Assembly: GCA_907165065.1 (NCBI GenBank)
Contig: OU015523.1
Coordinates: 13,081,834 to 13,145,833, forward strand
Source of the DNA: Caprimulgus europaeus
Lineage: Eukaryota; Chordata; Aves; Caprimulgiformes; Caprimulgidae
Direction: 5' to 3'
Length of the DNA: 64,000 bases
This document shows, one piece after another, positions 23,751-62,200 of this stretch. The notes under the pieces are model-generated. The model was not told where the DNA came from, made no database searches, and saw only the letters and a list, made by a program, of their open reading frames with translations. A program made the translations under genes and the position numbers. Every line of letters begins with the position of its first letter. Position 1 is the stretch's first letter.

Positions 23751-26451
23751 TTATCATTATCATTATTGAGTTACCCCTCGTAACTACTCCGTGGTTTAAA
23801 AGTGGAAAAACCTTCCATTACAAAAATATAGCAACCTCCTCCGTGGAAGAATATGATTTAATGTCAAGTCATTAGCTGGGGAGTATTTTGACTTGGGTTG
23901 TGAGCACTTACCCTAATCCACTAGCCAATGCCAGTTCAGCCGGTGGGTCGTAGTTCACGCTACTCCACGCTCAAAGTTTCTTTAAGCTCTGTGAAGGCTG
24001 TGCTAACTGGAACGGTGACTGTGCCCACGTGTCTCTAGCTATCTACAGAGGCAAGTTTCGAGAACATGAAGCTAGAAAGGGTTCACATTTCCTTGGCTAC
24101 TCTACCAAGCAGCTTTATGTCAACATCTTCAAGTTACATCTAGCTTTGACCTTCAGTGTCTGGCTTGGGACTTTCCAGAGTGAGATTTTTTAAATGAACA
24201 GTATCTAGAGCTTGGAGCTCAGAGCCTGGTCTCTTTTGTACGCACTACCACAGGAGATGCACATACCATTGCACTGTGTTTCTAAGGAGCCAGTCCCACA
24301 AGGAAGCCTAAGTGCCCAGTTAGGTGCCTTGGCACTTCCTTTCAAACCCCACCCAGCAGCTGTTTCAGTCAGACACACCTGATTTCTCATGTGTATGACT
24401 CTTCCAGGAAAATCTTGACTAATTTATGCTGCTGGGCACGACCTCAGCTGCTCAGTTTCAGTTAGCTCCAACCTTAAAACCCAACAGGGTTCTTGGGCAT
24501 CTTTCACCTGCAGGACCAAATTTTGTAGGCATTCCCAGGGCTAGCAGTCTGGTTCAGGCTGTGCACAAGACAGCAGTGGTTAAGCTTACCTAGGGAACCA
24601 GCTTAAAGTCCTCTTGACTGCTTGATTTAGAGTAAGAATTTGCCTTGAGATTTTCCACTTGCTGGAAACTATTTGTCTGCCTTGTCTTCTGGCCTGCATG
24701 GCTTGTTTTGCTGAAGCCCCTCTCTTCTGCATGAAAAACTCAGTATTTGTTAAAGCAAATTGCTTTTTGCAGTTGGAAATTTGGGTTGATGAAGTTACTC
24801 TCTCCTTCTTTGTCTCGGTGAATGGTAACAGTGCATATGCTGTTGTGGGCTTGCACAAGGAGTTATTTTCTTCTGAGATGAGTAGAGGTAATAGGTAAAA
24901 CAATCCTAGGTCTCAGAGGAGGTTAAGGGGTGGATAACCTCGCCCAGTATCATAACCATGGAAGTTTCCCTGCATTGAGCAGGGCCAAACCATGTACATA
25001 CACATGCATGTGAAGTTCACTACTTCCTGATAGCCTTGCTCACCTGAGAGACCTTTCTTCCTGAATAGGAAGAGCCACATAGCTTGAGGGACTGCATGTG
25101 AGTGTGTGAGAAAGTTTCTGACCCACCAAATCGGCACTGGTAAGAAACTGTCATTAAGCAACTGCATACCATAGCATCTTTCCCTGATGGAGGGACTTGG
25201 CAAAGTAAAAACAGTGTGTTGTTGAGTGTTTAAAACAGACATATGCCAACTTTAGCCTCTCTCACTTCCTGGAATAAGAGGTGTGAGGTAAGACAGAATA
25301 AAAGAACAAAGGAAAATAAGTCACAATTATGTATTATGGTGTTTTTGAGTTAGAGAAATCTATTCTGGCACCCTGTGAAGAGTGTAAAGTGAAGTACCTG
25401 AAATTACTTGGTTTGGTCATTACACAGCAATGCAAGTGTATCAGAGCTTGCACCCTTCCCAAATACAAAGCATGTGTCTTATATTCTAATGCAGAACTGG
25501 GAGATCTGGTGGGGAGGTGCAGAGTCTGGTGCGTACGCTGTGGTTCCCACCTGCAGCGAAGGCACGTGTCAGGCAGAGGCAGCAGAAGGCAAGTAATACT
25601 GAACCAGCAAAAGAGCAAACTGCAGGCTGTGCTGCTAAAAAGATTCAGATTCAACATTTCTAAATGGTGGAGAAGGATGTTTCCATCAGTCTTGTGTCAT
25701 CTAGTTCTCTCCCTGGACTACAGTTAAAGAAACTGGAGTAGGTGACTTTTTCCAACCCAGTGCCATGCATTCAGCAGTTAAAATCCTTGGAAAAATCTCT
25801 TCTTGATGCCGCAGTCCAGCCTGTGAGCTGTAACAATTGCATGCCTGTTACAACTCAATAACTATTTGATTGCTGTTCTTTAGTTAAGTTTATGGTCATG
25901 ACTCAGTTTCTAGCAGAGAAGTGACAGCAACTGGCATTACTTATGCCCTTTGTTGCTTACTGCAGCAGTACAGCTATTGGCGAGTAAGCCACAGACACTC
26001 AGCTGTTCTCCCAGTCCCCAAAGAGGTCAGAAGTACGTGACAGAAAAGTGCTCTGTTGTGTGGGTACGACTGTCTCCAAGGCCACCTCAGATTTTCCACC
26101 AGTGCCAAACTATCAATGAAGATAAATAAAGGAAGAAAGGGACTTTCCATGTAAGATCATGATCAGAGTTTATTTATTATAGCAGTATCCCCTGCCTGCT
26201 GCTAGCTTGGGGAGAAAGGTATGCAAGCTTCCTCCATGTGAGATGGCTCTATTTCCTCACACAAGGAATAGTGCAAACCTTATAAAAATTGATGGAGAGG
26301 CTTCTGCTGTTATCAGTGGGCTTTGGACCAGGACTTTGGGCAGGGGGGATATGTATCTGATATTAATTACACTGATACACTGTTTTCAGCTGTTGTTTTT
26401 ATCATTTTTATGATGCTGCATGATGCAGTTAGTTTGTATGTGACTTTATAA

Positions 26452-26733
26452 GGGCAGGTAGTGATAGAACAAGGGGAAATGGCTTTAAACTGGAAGAGGG
26501 GAGGTTTAGATTAGATATTAGGAAGAAATTATTTCCTGTGAGGGTGGTGAGACACTGGAAGAGGTTGCCCAGAGAAGCTGTGGATGCCCCCTCCCTGGAA
26601 GTGTTCAAGGCCAGGTTGGAAGAGGCTTTGAGCAACTTGGTCTAGGGGAAGGTGTCCCTGCTGATGGCAGGGGGGTTGAAACTGGATGATCTTTAAAGTC
26701 CCTTCCAACCCAAACCAGTCTGTGATTCTGTGA
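26452..26733 (+). mobile_element. CR1 3'-end fragment
   Basis: A sense-strand CR1 tail of about 280 bases. It contains the typical blocks for 'attattTCCTGTGAGGGTGG', 'AGGTTGCCCAGAGAAGCTGT' and 'GATGATCTTTAAAGTCCC', and ends CTGTGATTCTGTGA. It resembles the copy at 1069-1985 closely enough to be the same or a sister subfamily. Confidence 0.92.
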
Positions 26734-29700
26734 CTGACAGACCAGGCAGGCAGAGAAGATTGCTGCCCCAAAATCTTTCAGTACCTATAGGAATAACACA
26801 AAAACAGGAGAGAGAGAGTGAAAGCATGGGTACAGAGAGCTTCAGTGCAAAATCCTGTGAAACTGGGATAAGCTTGACCATGACAATGACAGAGGAGAAG
26901 CTAGTTGCTTGCCTCCCAGGTTACAGTACCCTGGCTTGGGGCTACCAAGGTGAGACCTGCAAAAGACTATCTTAGATGCTTTACAAGGCCATGTTCTCTG
27001 CCTCCCAGATGAGAACAGAAGTAAGGATTGATGGGGAAAAAAACCTGTGAGCTTGCCTGGGTGGAAAACAGTGGATGGGAATCACATTCACCCCTGGACG
27101 TAGCCATGACATCTGTTAGATTAAGTGAAAGAAAAAAAAACACTTAATTTGGATGACTTGTGTAATTATGGCAGTGTTTTTGCTGATGAATATATCTATT
27201 TCCAAGTCAAAGCTTGTTCACTTCAACATGGGTCTGAACCCAAGCCAAAGTCTTAAGTAACTTCAAACTATAAAGCAGATTCAGCAATGTGTTTATGTTA
27301 GCTGAAGCAAGACCTTGTATGCAGCCTCACACAACCACAGAGAGGTAGAAGCTCAGTTCTGGGCCACATATTGTGCCAAAGGCCTATTTTCTTTAGTTTT
27401 CTGAGAATTTATTTGCTTTTGATTTTTTCTTACATCTTTCTTCATCTGTGATCACACATCCTCCTTCTACTCACACTTCATTGTTAGCTTATTCCTTCTG
27501 TTCTCATCTCTCTGTTTTCTTTGGTCAAGGGTTAAGAGCTCCCAACACAGATTAAAAGAATTATATCAACATTATCAGTTGGTTTTGCTTCACTTGGCAA
27601 ATCCTCTGCTTTTCAAGGATGATATTTGATATACTGTGCTGGCTTTTTTCTTTGCAAAGTTATTTGGGGAGCTTTCTCTAAATTCTTGAAATTTTACTGG
27701 TATTAAATTATCCTAGTCATCTCATCTCCTAAGATAGAGGAGCATGCATTTATTTTAAGACATTACATAATGGCATATTCTTCAGGTGGCTTCATGTCTC
27801 TCTTTCACTGTTTTTGCTTCAGTTCTTGTCCTTCCCCTCAGTTTTATCTCAGATATAACCATGTCTTGTTCACCCATGTTATCTTCTGTGTTCTCCACAG
27901 TTTGGGTTGACCTTTTTAGGACCGGGTTCTGCAGTGTGGTGACTTGTCTGGTTGAGGCAAGGCCTGGAGGATTTGGTCCTGCATGTCAACTAAAGCTCAC
28001 ATCCTGTGAAAATGTAGCTGTGCCTTTTTTTTTTACACACTGGGATTTATCCTATTGACATGGCTTTAATGCTAAGCTCAGCAAAACTTCTCTTTATTCT
28101 TCTTAAATGATTTAAAGGTAACCTAGGATAGAATCTGTCCTGGTCTTCATGAGGTTAAGTCAGTTAGATTTTTCAAGTGGAATAGAATAGATTAGACTAT
28201 TTCATTTGGAAGGGACCTACAACAGTCATCTAGTCCAACTGCCTGGCCAACTGGGGGCTCTTATGTCTGAGTAAGTATGAAGAGAATATGCAGTGTCTTG
28301 TCCCTCCCTGTGTATCTTGGCACACCCTTCAATTGATTCTCTCTAACTCGAGGTCCAGTTCTTCCCGTCTGCCTTGTAGAGAGGCACCACCTATGCTAAG
28401 GTCCTGATAAGTATTTAGATGCCTGACTGCTGTTTCAGACTGAACTCCATTGATTCTGGCCAAAGTTCACAGGCTGAATAAGATTGAAATCAATGCTGCT
28501 CAGGTATGGAGCTCAGAAAGACAGAGCCAAGCTCGCTGGCTCTGACCCACAGGCACTTGTGTGTGTCTTTCATTTTCAGCATGTGGGCAGCCCCGTTGCC
28601 TTCTCTAAATTTCTCGGTGCGTAGGTCCGGGTTACTATGCAGAGCATCAGCTACACACATCCCAGTACCCTGAAACAGTGAGGAATGAGGTAGCAGTCCC
28701 CTGTGTGACGGCTGTGGCTTGAAAAGTAAATCTAGGCACAAGCAATGTTTTATGTTTGATAATGTGTTATTAGCAGAACTCCTCCTGCCCACGGTTCACG
28801 CCAACAGCTCTGGCACAAAGTGCTACTACCAGAGATGTTCCTGCTCTCTGGTTGCACACAGTCCTGTAGCCTTAATGATGCAGGCCAGTACAGTAACGTG
28901 TTGCTGGTGTGATAAACATGGGCTTGAAATAAAGTTTAAAACCAGAAAAGGATTCAATGGCTGTGAGTCAAGGGTCAAGTCTAAGCAAGTTTTCCTAAGA
29001 GCCAGCTGGTCTTCTGCCAGGTCTTCTGCTTCATCCACAGACTGGTTTCCCTTCAGCTGTGTTGGCATCTCTCTGCGTAGGTGATGCCATGACTCTCTGC
29101 CAGGTTTATCTCATATTACAAAATCCTGAACACTGGACTGGAAGAGGTTGAAAGGTCTCTCTTGATTTTACAGGAAATATACCTCTTTTTAACATGGCCA
29201 TGGGTTTGCTATTTCTTTTTTTAACCAGTGCTGTGTTGCTAAGTCTGTTATATTTATCATTAGTCTTATAGTAGTTGATGTCCTGTAAAACTAATCCCAG
29301 CTCTTATTGTGAAGTGATTAAACAAGAATGTCAGCCTGCACTTAAAAAACACATTTCTAGGCTCAGTGTTGTTGAGGAGTAGATGAAAAATACTGTTTGA
29401 AGCACTTGCAAAATACTGAAAGAGAAAAATGTTGGAAGTGCTTATATACTCTGCAAACTGAGAAATCAGATTATGGGAAAAAATAGAACTTTTTTTTTTT
29501 TTTTCTACAAAAGTCCCATGGTTTTTAAGTTAATCTTGAGATTTAGGAGAAGAGCAGTCAAGTCCTTCTCTTTGACTATTTGGGGTTGATAGAATTGTCT
29601 GTGTTTCCCCCAAGTACTTACGCTGTTTGCTTACCCAAACCTCTCTTCAAGAGGAGTGGATCCAAATGGAGGATGTGGGTTTGGCTTAGCACCAGCCTTC

Positions 29701-31397
29701 ACTGAGCTTCACATTAAAGAAGACCCACAAAGGGAGTCAGTATTGGTATTTCTCTTCCCCAGCCAGCCCACCTCACTTTTTCTTCTTCACCTTTTTTTAT
29801 TTGGAGTTAGAAAAGCTCAAAAGACTCTCCTTGTTTTTCAGAGTTTGCTGCATTTCCCTTTGTGAATGCAAAGATTCCCCTGCCCTAATTTATCTAAAAA
29901 GATCACTGACAACGCTGTCGGTATGCTGTCTGCAGCCCTTGTAGCATGTCTGGGGCAATGCTCAGTGTTTAAAAAAGCATGCTTTTCTCTCAGGTGTTTG
30001 CATTTAATCTCTACTGTTATTGTTTATTAAGGAAACTTTATTTCCTGATGTTTTATTTATTAAAAAATAAGAGTTTATTTAAGATATCAGGCCTGCATGG
30101 GACTTAAGTAATGCATTGGCTCTGTGTTGGCTCTCAAGTCAGCAGTGACTTTGACTCCCTATAGTACAGAGGCAGATGAGGTGCTTCTGTGCCACAGAAC
30201 ACATGAGAATGAAGAAATGCTGTGGGCTCCCCAGTCCGGGCATCTGTGCTCAGTTGCACTTGGCCCGAATAGGCGCAACCTGTTCATTTCCCTGCAAGGG
30301 TTTGTGTTAGCACGAGTGAAAGGTGGTTCAGGCTCAGGAAGGTGTCCTAGGCAGCTTGAAGGGCTCTCTTTTCCAGAGTGGCTGTAGGAAAGTCAAAGCA
30401 GAATTGATCAGATTTCGAAGTCAGTGACCTTTTTTGAGGCAGGCTCATCATCGCCTTGCTCTGTGCTGAGGAATTTGGGCTGGAACCTTATCAGTTTTGG
30501 AGCAATGTCTTCCCCATGCAAAGATTTCCTAAGCATTAGAAGTGGATGCTGCAACTTAGATAAAAACTAAGTTCAGTTCCTGGCTTTGCTAACTAGCTGT
30601 CCTAGGACTTCAGAGGAACCACTCTGTCTCTGTCTCAGTTCTGCTTTTTGGGGTTTTTTTTTGGTCCACATCCCATTTCTGCCTTCCCCCAAGATACATT
30701 CTGTTTCCCACCCACACCTTTCCTCATCTGAGAATTATTTAACTTTCTGAAGAGGAGTCCTGTGAAATGTATCCTACACAGATACACTGCTGGGGTGGAG
30801 CTGGGAATAGATCAGGGGTGGAAGGAAGTGGCTGGGACAGGGATGAGGGAGAAAGGTGACTGATGGGACAATACGATACTGCAGCTCCAGTGGATGAGGG
30901 AGCAGAGCTGCTCCTTTCTGTGGCACTGTGGACCTAAATCAGTTTAAGCTGACCTTGCACTGTCCCCTCAGGGGCCTCTGTGAGCCCATGGTGTGCACAC
31001 AGAATTGAGAGCAGCCTAAGTTGTCAAAGCTGTGTGGGTGTCCAGCTAGAGCAGATATTCCCCGAGATGATCCTTCAATGCTTAATTATAGAGCCTGGCC
31101 TTTTCCACCAACTCCCTGGTGTGAGTTTCTTATCCTCTGGTGCTCTCCCGTTTGGAGCTCCTTGGCTTCCTTTGCCTGTCTACCAGTGTTAGCTAACAGG
31201 CTTCTCCAGCTTCCCTAGGCCTCCTGATTTCTCTTTCCCACTGTTACATGTCTCAGCAACTGACTCTCACAGAAACTTGCTAATCACCATGACTGTCTCC
31301 GAGAATGACAGAGGGTTTCTTTGTGTGCAAACTAATAAGCTCGTGTAATTAAATTCAAGAAAGAACAAGGCTACAGCAGTGCAAAACCTATTATTCT
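26734..31397. other. Intergenic with one CR1 scrap
   Basis: Single-copy-looking DNA between the CR1 copy at 26452 and the probable 3' end of DPT. It holds the CR1-like fragment at 28178-28265. A T run lies at 29491-29504. No gene was recognised. Confidence 0.6.
28178..28265 (-). mobile_element. CR1-like fragment
   Basis: Contains GGAAGGGACCTACAACAGTC followed by ATCTAGTCCAACTGCCTGGCC, a recognisable variant of the CR1 3' region in reverse orientation. Only about 90 bases can be aligned by eye, so it is heavily truncated or decayed at the inner end. Confidence 0.75.
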
Positions 31398-31403
31398 TTT
31401 ATT
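31398..31403 (-). terminator. Candidate distal poly(A) signal of DPT
   Basis: AATAAA on the minus strand, with AATAAT eight bases later and a T/G-rich stretch (TTGTTCTTTCTTG) after it. Use of this site gives a 3' UTR of about 1.3 kb. By signal context this is the best of the three candidates, but it is still an inference. Confidence 0.4.
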
Positions 31404-32038
31404 GGACAAGTGTAGTTTTAATGCTCACACTTGAAGTTATGCTAGTAAATACGTTAAAAATGCTTGGAAGGTGGAAACTGACTGGCTGACACCACTGTTT
31501 CCTGTGAAGCTTTATAACCTTAAACTGGCATGTGAGGTCATCACGGCCCTTGAGCCAGCACTGCCGAAGCTGCTGCTAAGTTTACCATTTACTTCATCAG
31601 CTAAGAAACTGAGCCCTAACTTCTGCTTTGTTCAAGAGCAAAAATTCTAGCTCAGATCTTCCTGGGAGAGATCAATAGTCTTTCTTGTCGAATTACAGCT
31701 GCACAAGTGCTGTGTGGTCTTGAAACATGGTCAGCTTATACTTTACAGGGAATGGGATCTGCAAGTTGGAGGAACTGAGGCCACCTAAGTCATTAGCTTT
31801 ACTTGTCTATTCTAAGCCAAGCATATATTACCAAGTCAGGATGGATGTTGTACAGGCACCCATAGTGGAAACTCAGCTGACCTGAGAAGTAGACTCCTGA
31901 CAAGCGCAGTATGCGTGCTTACTGAGAGTGAGACCTACTCCTGGGGTTGCCCAGGGTAGAGCTGCTGGCTGGTTGTGCCCGTAGGGACTTTAAAGACAAC
32001 ATAAAAGAGACTCAGTAAAGCTGGGTTAGGCTTCTGTT

Positions 32039-32044
32039 TTTATT
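32039..32044 (-). terminator. Candidate middle poly(A) signal of DPT
   Basis: AATAAA on the minus strand, about 650 bases past the stop, followed within about 40 bases by a T-rich element (TTTTATGTTGTCTTT). It is a plausible alternative 3' end, but nothing in the sequence decides between the candidates. Confidence 0.35.
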
Positions 32045-32534
32045 GGTGGATCTACTCTTGTTTTAATCAGGTATTGACATCTTCCAGTGTTGTAAATACC
32101 TGGAATTCCCTTGTGCAGGCAGATCTTTGTTGCAATGGAGTTAAGTTGAGGGCTGTCACAGGTAATGCCAGATGCAGTGTGTCAGAGACCTCCTGGTGCC
32201 ACCTGCAGCTACTAGACACTGAGAAACTGGTAGGGATGGCTGGATTGGTTCAAAGTACAGAGACAGGAAAGTCTAGTGGGTGTTGGAAAGCTTATATTTC
32301 CACCTCATTCAGAGTGACTGTGCTGGGAAGCAGTTCATACAAAGTTGCTATGTGAGAGAAAGTGGTGTGTGTTCAGAATGGCTATATCTGTATATAGAAA
32401 AGGTAACTGCATATGCCATAGTCTTGTGTATCATAAACGTGTATGTCATAAGCAATTCTAGTTGGGGGATACAACTGCCAGTGCAGCTTGAAGGAATCCT
32501 CCAAAATCACTGTTGCAAGCACATAGGCTGGCAA

Positions 32535-32540
32535 TTTATT
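32535..32540 (-). terminator. Candidate proximal poly(A) signal of DPT
   Basis: AATAAA on the minus strand, about 155 bases past the DPT stop codon. It would give a short 3' UTR. The downstream sequence is only moderately G/T-rich, so use of this site is uncertain. Confidence 0.35.
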
Positions 32541-32695
32541 TAATAGCTCCAGAGGGAAAAGAATTGTGTCTTCAGCAGAAAGCTGATGAGTCTTGGTACT
32601 TTTTTGTGAGCCTAGTTGCCCTTCTCCCATAATTACTGACCCTCATCCCACCCTGTCTGTCCCCAAACTTTCCAAGTTGGGTGCACTTGATCTTT

Positions 32696-59224
<26,529 letters not shown>

Positions 59225-59276
59225 CCCGAGGATGTTCCTGGCTTAGAAATGCCCCACTGGTTTGTTTGGCTGGCCC

Positions 59277-59283
59277 TTTTATA
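59277..59283 (-). promoter_or_regulatory. Probable TATA box of DPT
   Basis: The minus strand reads GATATAAAAGGG here, a near-ideal TATA box, 53 bases upstream of the DPT ATG. Transcription would start roughly 25-30 bases downstream, near 59245-59255, giving a 5' UTR of only 20-30 bases. No CpG island overlaps it, which fits a tissue-restricted matrix gene. Start site and strength are inferred. Confidence 0.7.
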
Positions 59284-62200
59284 TCGCCTCTAACATTTGG
59301 CTTCCAGATGTTATGCTTCCAGATCCAAGTGCAATGTGTCATTGCTTAGCAAACCTTCTCTGACTTACAGACATGTCCAATTACTTTTAAGGTGGAATTC
59401 TGCAAGTACAGTAAGTCTGCAGGCCTTAAGAACAGGGTCTTCCCACCACCACAAACCATCTGTGATCCCTTGCTGCAGAGCTACTGTATACAGCAAGATA
59501 CACATTGTAGTACAACTGTCACAGACATCCCACTTCTATTCTCAACACAGCAGTTAAGTTTGAAAACTACTTTGTCTGGGATTAAAGCTCTAGTTGAAGT
59601 TGCCATTTTCCATCATTGGTAACATGCAACAAAATGTGACCATGTGTGTGTTTCCCCACCCTCTTTTCCCTAAATATGTGTGATGTGATTCTGCCAGTTC
59701 CTAGAAAGAGAATTGGGCAAGAGGAGGGGAGGGAATTCACTGCTCCTGTTGTAAAAAATCCTTTAGTCATTTTGTTTTGGTTTGGTTTGGTTGGAGGGGA
59801 GGTGGAGCCCAAATGACTGAGACTCTGGCTTGGCATGGAAACAGCCCACCCTGAGAAGTAGGGCATCAGCTTCTTCGGTGCAGACCTGATTTTGTTATGA
59901 CTGTGTGTGAGCATTGTAAAACTGTGGACTCAACAGATGTTTTAGTGTGAGGATAGAGCACATAAGCAAGAAAATAAGCTTCGTATGTCACCACAGCCTG
60001 TTGAAATCTTTGAGCAAGGCCTTTTAAGCTACCTTGCATTTATCGTGAGCTAAAAACATGGAGCTACTGCTGAGGAACTGCTGTGCTGCACATTCAAAAC
60101 CTGGCTTGCTACTTGGAAATGTGTTTATATGCCACATCCTCAGATAATTTCTTTATGAGGAAAACACCCTATTCAGGAGAGTGTGGAATGATGTGCTTTA
60201 CTTAACTGTGTACTTGACCTGTAGAAAACTTGGGACTTGAGCATGTTTTAATAAATAAGACTGTCCAAAGTCAATCTAAAATAGTCTAGATATGTGTATG
60301 TTGCCTCTGCTGTGTTACTTATTGTGAACTTTGGAATGGCTCCAGATTCAGATCCTGTCTCTTCCAGTGAAATCACTGCTACAGGTCCAGAGATTGTTTC
60401 TTGCTAGAAGGTTCTCCTCCACTCTTTTCATTACCCCTCTTCCCCATTTAGGCCATGCACAAAAAACCCAAAACAAAACCCAAAAAGACACATATAAGCT
60501 TTTATTCTGTTGCTGATATTATCAGAAAGAAGATCTATGATGGGATAACAGTGGACTTGCTCTTCTCCAGGGATCTCCAAACCTATCATGCCTGGTCATT
60601 GCTTTGCAGGAGCATAAGCATCCCAGGAGGCAGGTGCCTTTGCTAACCAGCCTCAGGGCTCAAAAGCTGCCTTCAGTCTCATCAACCAGGTGCTTTTGTG
60701 TCTTTAGTTAATGGCATTTTTTGTAGCAGAGCCTTGTTTGACTGTAAGTGAGGGTTGAGCCCTTTGCCAGGAGCACAGTGCAGCAGTATCTCAGTTGTCC
60801 ATGCAGATCCACATGAACCTGGCAGCTGAGAGTTGCTGATCTAGCTCAGTGCCTCACCTCCAGCTGTAGCAGCCCCAGATGCCTGGGCAAGAGAGCTACG
60901 GAGACAGCTCAGAACAGCCCTTTCCTTGGAGCTGCCCTCCTCTAGATCTTAGCTAACAGTAGGGGACACAGGTAGTCAATGTCTAAAGAGAGAGGAAATT
61001 TAAGGTAAAAAACCCCATATTTATCTAGTGGGCACCAGAGTACAGACTTGAACTACATGATCTCACATGAGTTTTTCAGCTAACTCAGTAGTGTATGGTT
61101 TTTTTCTCTTACTCCCTTAGACACGTAGTCAACATCTGGGAGCACTGCACACTGCTGTATATGCCTGAGAGGCATTCTGGAAGATGTTCTAGCAGGAAGC
61201 ACCACATTATCATATATATGTGATCCTCACCTCATATAACCCTTTATAAGCACCATTCCGTGGAAGTCCTCATATAACCTACACAAAATCAGGGGCAAGA
61301 GGGGAGGAGAAGGAGGAGGAGGGCTCTGTGGAGAGTAGGGCACGGTCTTCCTTTGCCTACCTTTGACACACACACGAAGCTTCGAGGTGTCTGTTGTCAC
61401 TTCCTACATAGAGTCTACCCTGCCTGATCCCAGTTAGTGGACAGAGTGGCGCTTCCATGCTGTGCTGTGATCAAGAAGTGGTTTTGCTGGGGGAAAAAGC
61501 TATGCAGGGAATGTAGTGAACATGAGAGATGTGGAACTACAGCTCCCTGTAGCAGTTGTAGCAGTGCAGACATGGCCTGACCAGGGACTGCCTGGAAATC
61601 TGCAGTTCTGTGTTTCTGGATCCAGTGCTTTCTGGGAACGTTTAATATTAAATTTCATGTTTCATTCCGATACTGAATAAAAACAGAAGAGAGTAGAATT
61701 TCTTATAGGGGGGACATGATGGTTTTTAGTCATCTTGGAGAAGGGTAGTATTTGTGAGTGGGAGGAACTGGGATTTGAAAATTCCTGTAGAGGTTAAAGA
61801 AAAAAGACTAGTGTACATCCATGAATCTTGTTTCTGAGTGAATGCTCATTCAGCTCTGCAGTTCACAGCTGCTTGGTTCATGGAGCAGCACTGAGGCTAC
61901 AGCCGACTTGTTTCGCTAACGTTTCACACCATTGCTCCAACCCAGAGAATTCCACTGCTGTTGCCAGTGCTGAGATGCAATTTTAGCTGTGTTTCCACTG
62001 ACTCACAATGAGGCATGGTAACCACTATGCCTGATTCTGTTCTGGCCAGTGAATCAAACATAGCAATTCAAAAGCTATTGCCTAGAAGAGCTGCAAACTA
62101 GTCTGCGGCTTGGTGACTTTGGTTGGCTTCAGCTGGAGTTTGCACTAGGAGAAAACTCAATGATATTTAGAAATCAGTTCCTCTCTGAAATTACTTTCCC

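Larger units (their letters stand above)
19582..26451. other. Intergenic with simple repeats
   Basis: Holds the AGAGG array, a TG run, an 18-base tandem duplication and the small CpG cluster. No coding exon was recognised. The frames at 20022-20469 and 25329-25727 resemble nothing known. Confidence 0.6.

Noticed and set aside
1-31397. Possible XCL1-type chemokine exons downstream of DPT, expected from human gene order
   Set aside because: I looked for the conserved chemokine peptide blocks and found none. Short exons could be missed by eye, so absence is not proven.
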